A stretch of 32,530 bases of DNA from Candidatus Bacteroides intestinavium (lineage in GTDB: Bacteria > Bacteroidota > Bacteroidia > Bacteroidales > Bacteroidaceae): NCBI GenBank assembly GCA_019118325.1, contig DWZE01000060.1, positions 1 to 32,530 on the forward strand. The letters are read 5' to 3'. The position numbers were made by a program, and so were the translations under genes. Of the stretch, positions 32,031 to 32,530 are shown piece by piece. The notes below the pieces were generated by a model that searched no databases, was not told the origin of the DNA, and worked only from the letters and a program-made list of their open reading frames with translations. Each line of letters opens with the position of its first letter. Positions within the stretch are counted from its first letter, which is position 1.

Positions 32031-32530
32031 TTATTTTCTCATCCGCTCCAACTCCTCATCACGCAACATTCTCTCGTTCAGTTTTTCCTGCATCCTGTCA
32101 ATGAAATAGGTGCGGCTTTCGTTCTTCCGGCGTTTGATATCAGTGTAGAAGCGGTAGCAGTCTTTAGAATCAACCCCGAATATCTTATAGAGAAGTGGGG
32201 CGAGCTGTTTGAGCGGCATATTGCCGTTGTTGATGCAGCCCATCACGTCTATGCCGTAGATAAGTTCCACGAGGTCGATGGCATTGCCCGTCCATTGAAG
32301 AAGGCTGGCGGTGGTTTCTGTTGCGTTGTTGGCGGATATTAGTGGTGGCACTTGGGGCGTGGCAAGGAATTTCTGCATCTTTCTTACGAAAGACAGAGCC
32401 TTGCTGACGTAGGCGGCAATCTCTCTTTTTTCTTCTGACAGATTACGTACGGGATGGTGCTGCAACTCGATTTCGATGTAGGCAAGCGCGATGACGGTAA
32501 GGTTCATGTCCATGCCGCCGTTGCACAGTT
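32031..32530 (-). CDS. rteC: RteC regulator, 5' end beyond the window
   Basis: The C-terminal 165 or so residues of RteC are visible, reading LCNGGMDMNLTVIALAY near the window edge, then WTGNAIDLVELIYGID and LAPLLYKIFGVDSKDCYRFY near the C-terminus. The reading frame is open to base 32530, so the gene begins outside; an internal ATG at 32513 is not the true start. In CTnDOT, RteC is a DNA-binding protein that, after tetracycline induction through RteA/RteB, activates the excision operon, whose products in turn switch on tra. Its presence places this element in the CTnDOT/ERL regulatory class. The end is followed by a strong terminator. Confidence 0.9.
   Translation of the reverse strand, partial: LCNGGMDMNLTVIALAYIEIELQHHPVRNLSEEKREIAAYVSKALSFVRKMQKFLATPQVPPLISANNATETTASLLQWTGNAIDLVELIYGIDVMGCINNGNMPLKQLAPLLYKIFGVDSKDCYRFYTDIKRRKNESRTYFIDRMQEKLNERMLRDEELERMRK

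Noticed and set aside
1..32530. CRISPR arrays, tRNA or rRNA genes
   Set aside because: No regularly spaced repeat series and no tRNA- or rRNA-like sequence was noticed while reading both strands.

Overview
The window is a junction between a Bacteroidales-type chromosome and most of a CTnDOT/ERL-family conjugative transposon (integrative conjugative element). The G+C-rich left flank, the promoter-like TAnnTTTG boxes and the CTnDOT-type tra/mob/rte genes point to a Bacteroidales host. A G+C-rich genus such as Alistipes is possible, but that is only inference.

Bases 1 to about 4340 look chromosomal. There are two divergently transcribed extracytoplasmic-function sigma factor units. The leftward one pairs a sigma factor with a four-helix membrane protein. 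The rightward one pairs a sigma factor with a single-pass anti-sigma-like protein. An Fsr-like MFS exporter follows on the minus strand. A GTATCTTTGC motif at 4339-4348 matches the published CTnDOT attachment core (GTANNTTTGC) and is the best candidate for the element's right end.

Bases about 4350-5360 carry no convincing gene but hold a remarkable series of long nested inverted repeats. Bases 5364-8709 are a plus-strand operon: a small membrane protein, a small cytoplasmic protein, PcfK-like and PcfJ-like proteins, and four small proteins of unknown function. It converges, across strong hairpins at 8716-9179, on the long minus-strand transfer operon. That operon runs from 22783 down to 9197 in the order traA, B, C, D, E, F, G, H, I, J, K, L, M, N, O, P, Q and a lysozyme. 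It encodes the Bacteroidetes-type (MPF-B) type IV secretion apparatus plus a primase and a wall hydrolase. A 700-bp intergenic region (22784-23492) separates it from the divergent mobA-mobB-mobC operon (accessory protein, relaxase, coupling ATPase). That region holds several palindromes and is the likely oriT and control region.

Between mobC and rteC sits an AT-rich cargo segment (27190 to about 32000). It consists of a 133-bp nested inverted-repeat element that supplies the mobC stop codon, and a two-gene minus-strand operon. The operon encodes an AAA ATPase with a DUF4143 domain and a 1084-residue membrane-anchored KAP P-loop NTPase. The operon has its own promoter preceded by two near-identical direct repeats, and it is the best candidate for an undescribed, possibly defensive, system. 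The window ends inside rteC, the regulator that in CTnDOT activates the excision operon, so rteB, rteA, tetQ, exc and int would be expected beyond the right edge.
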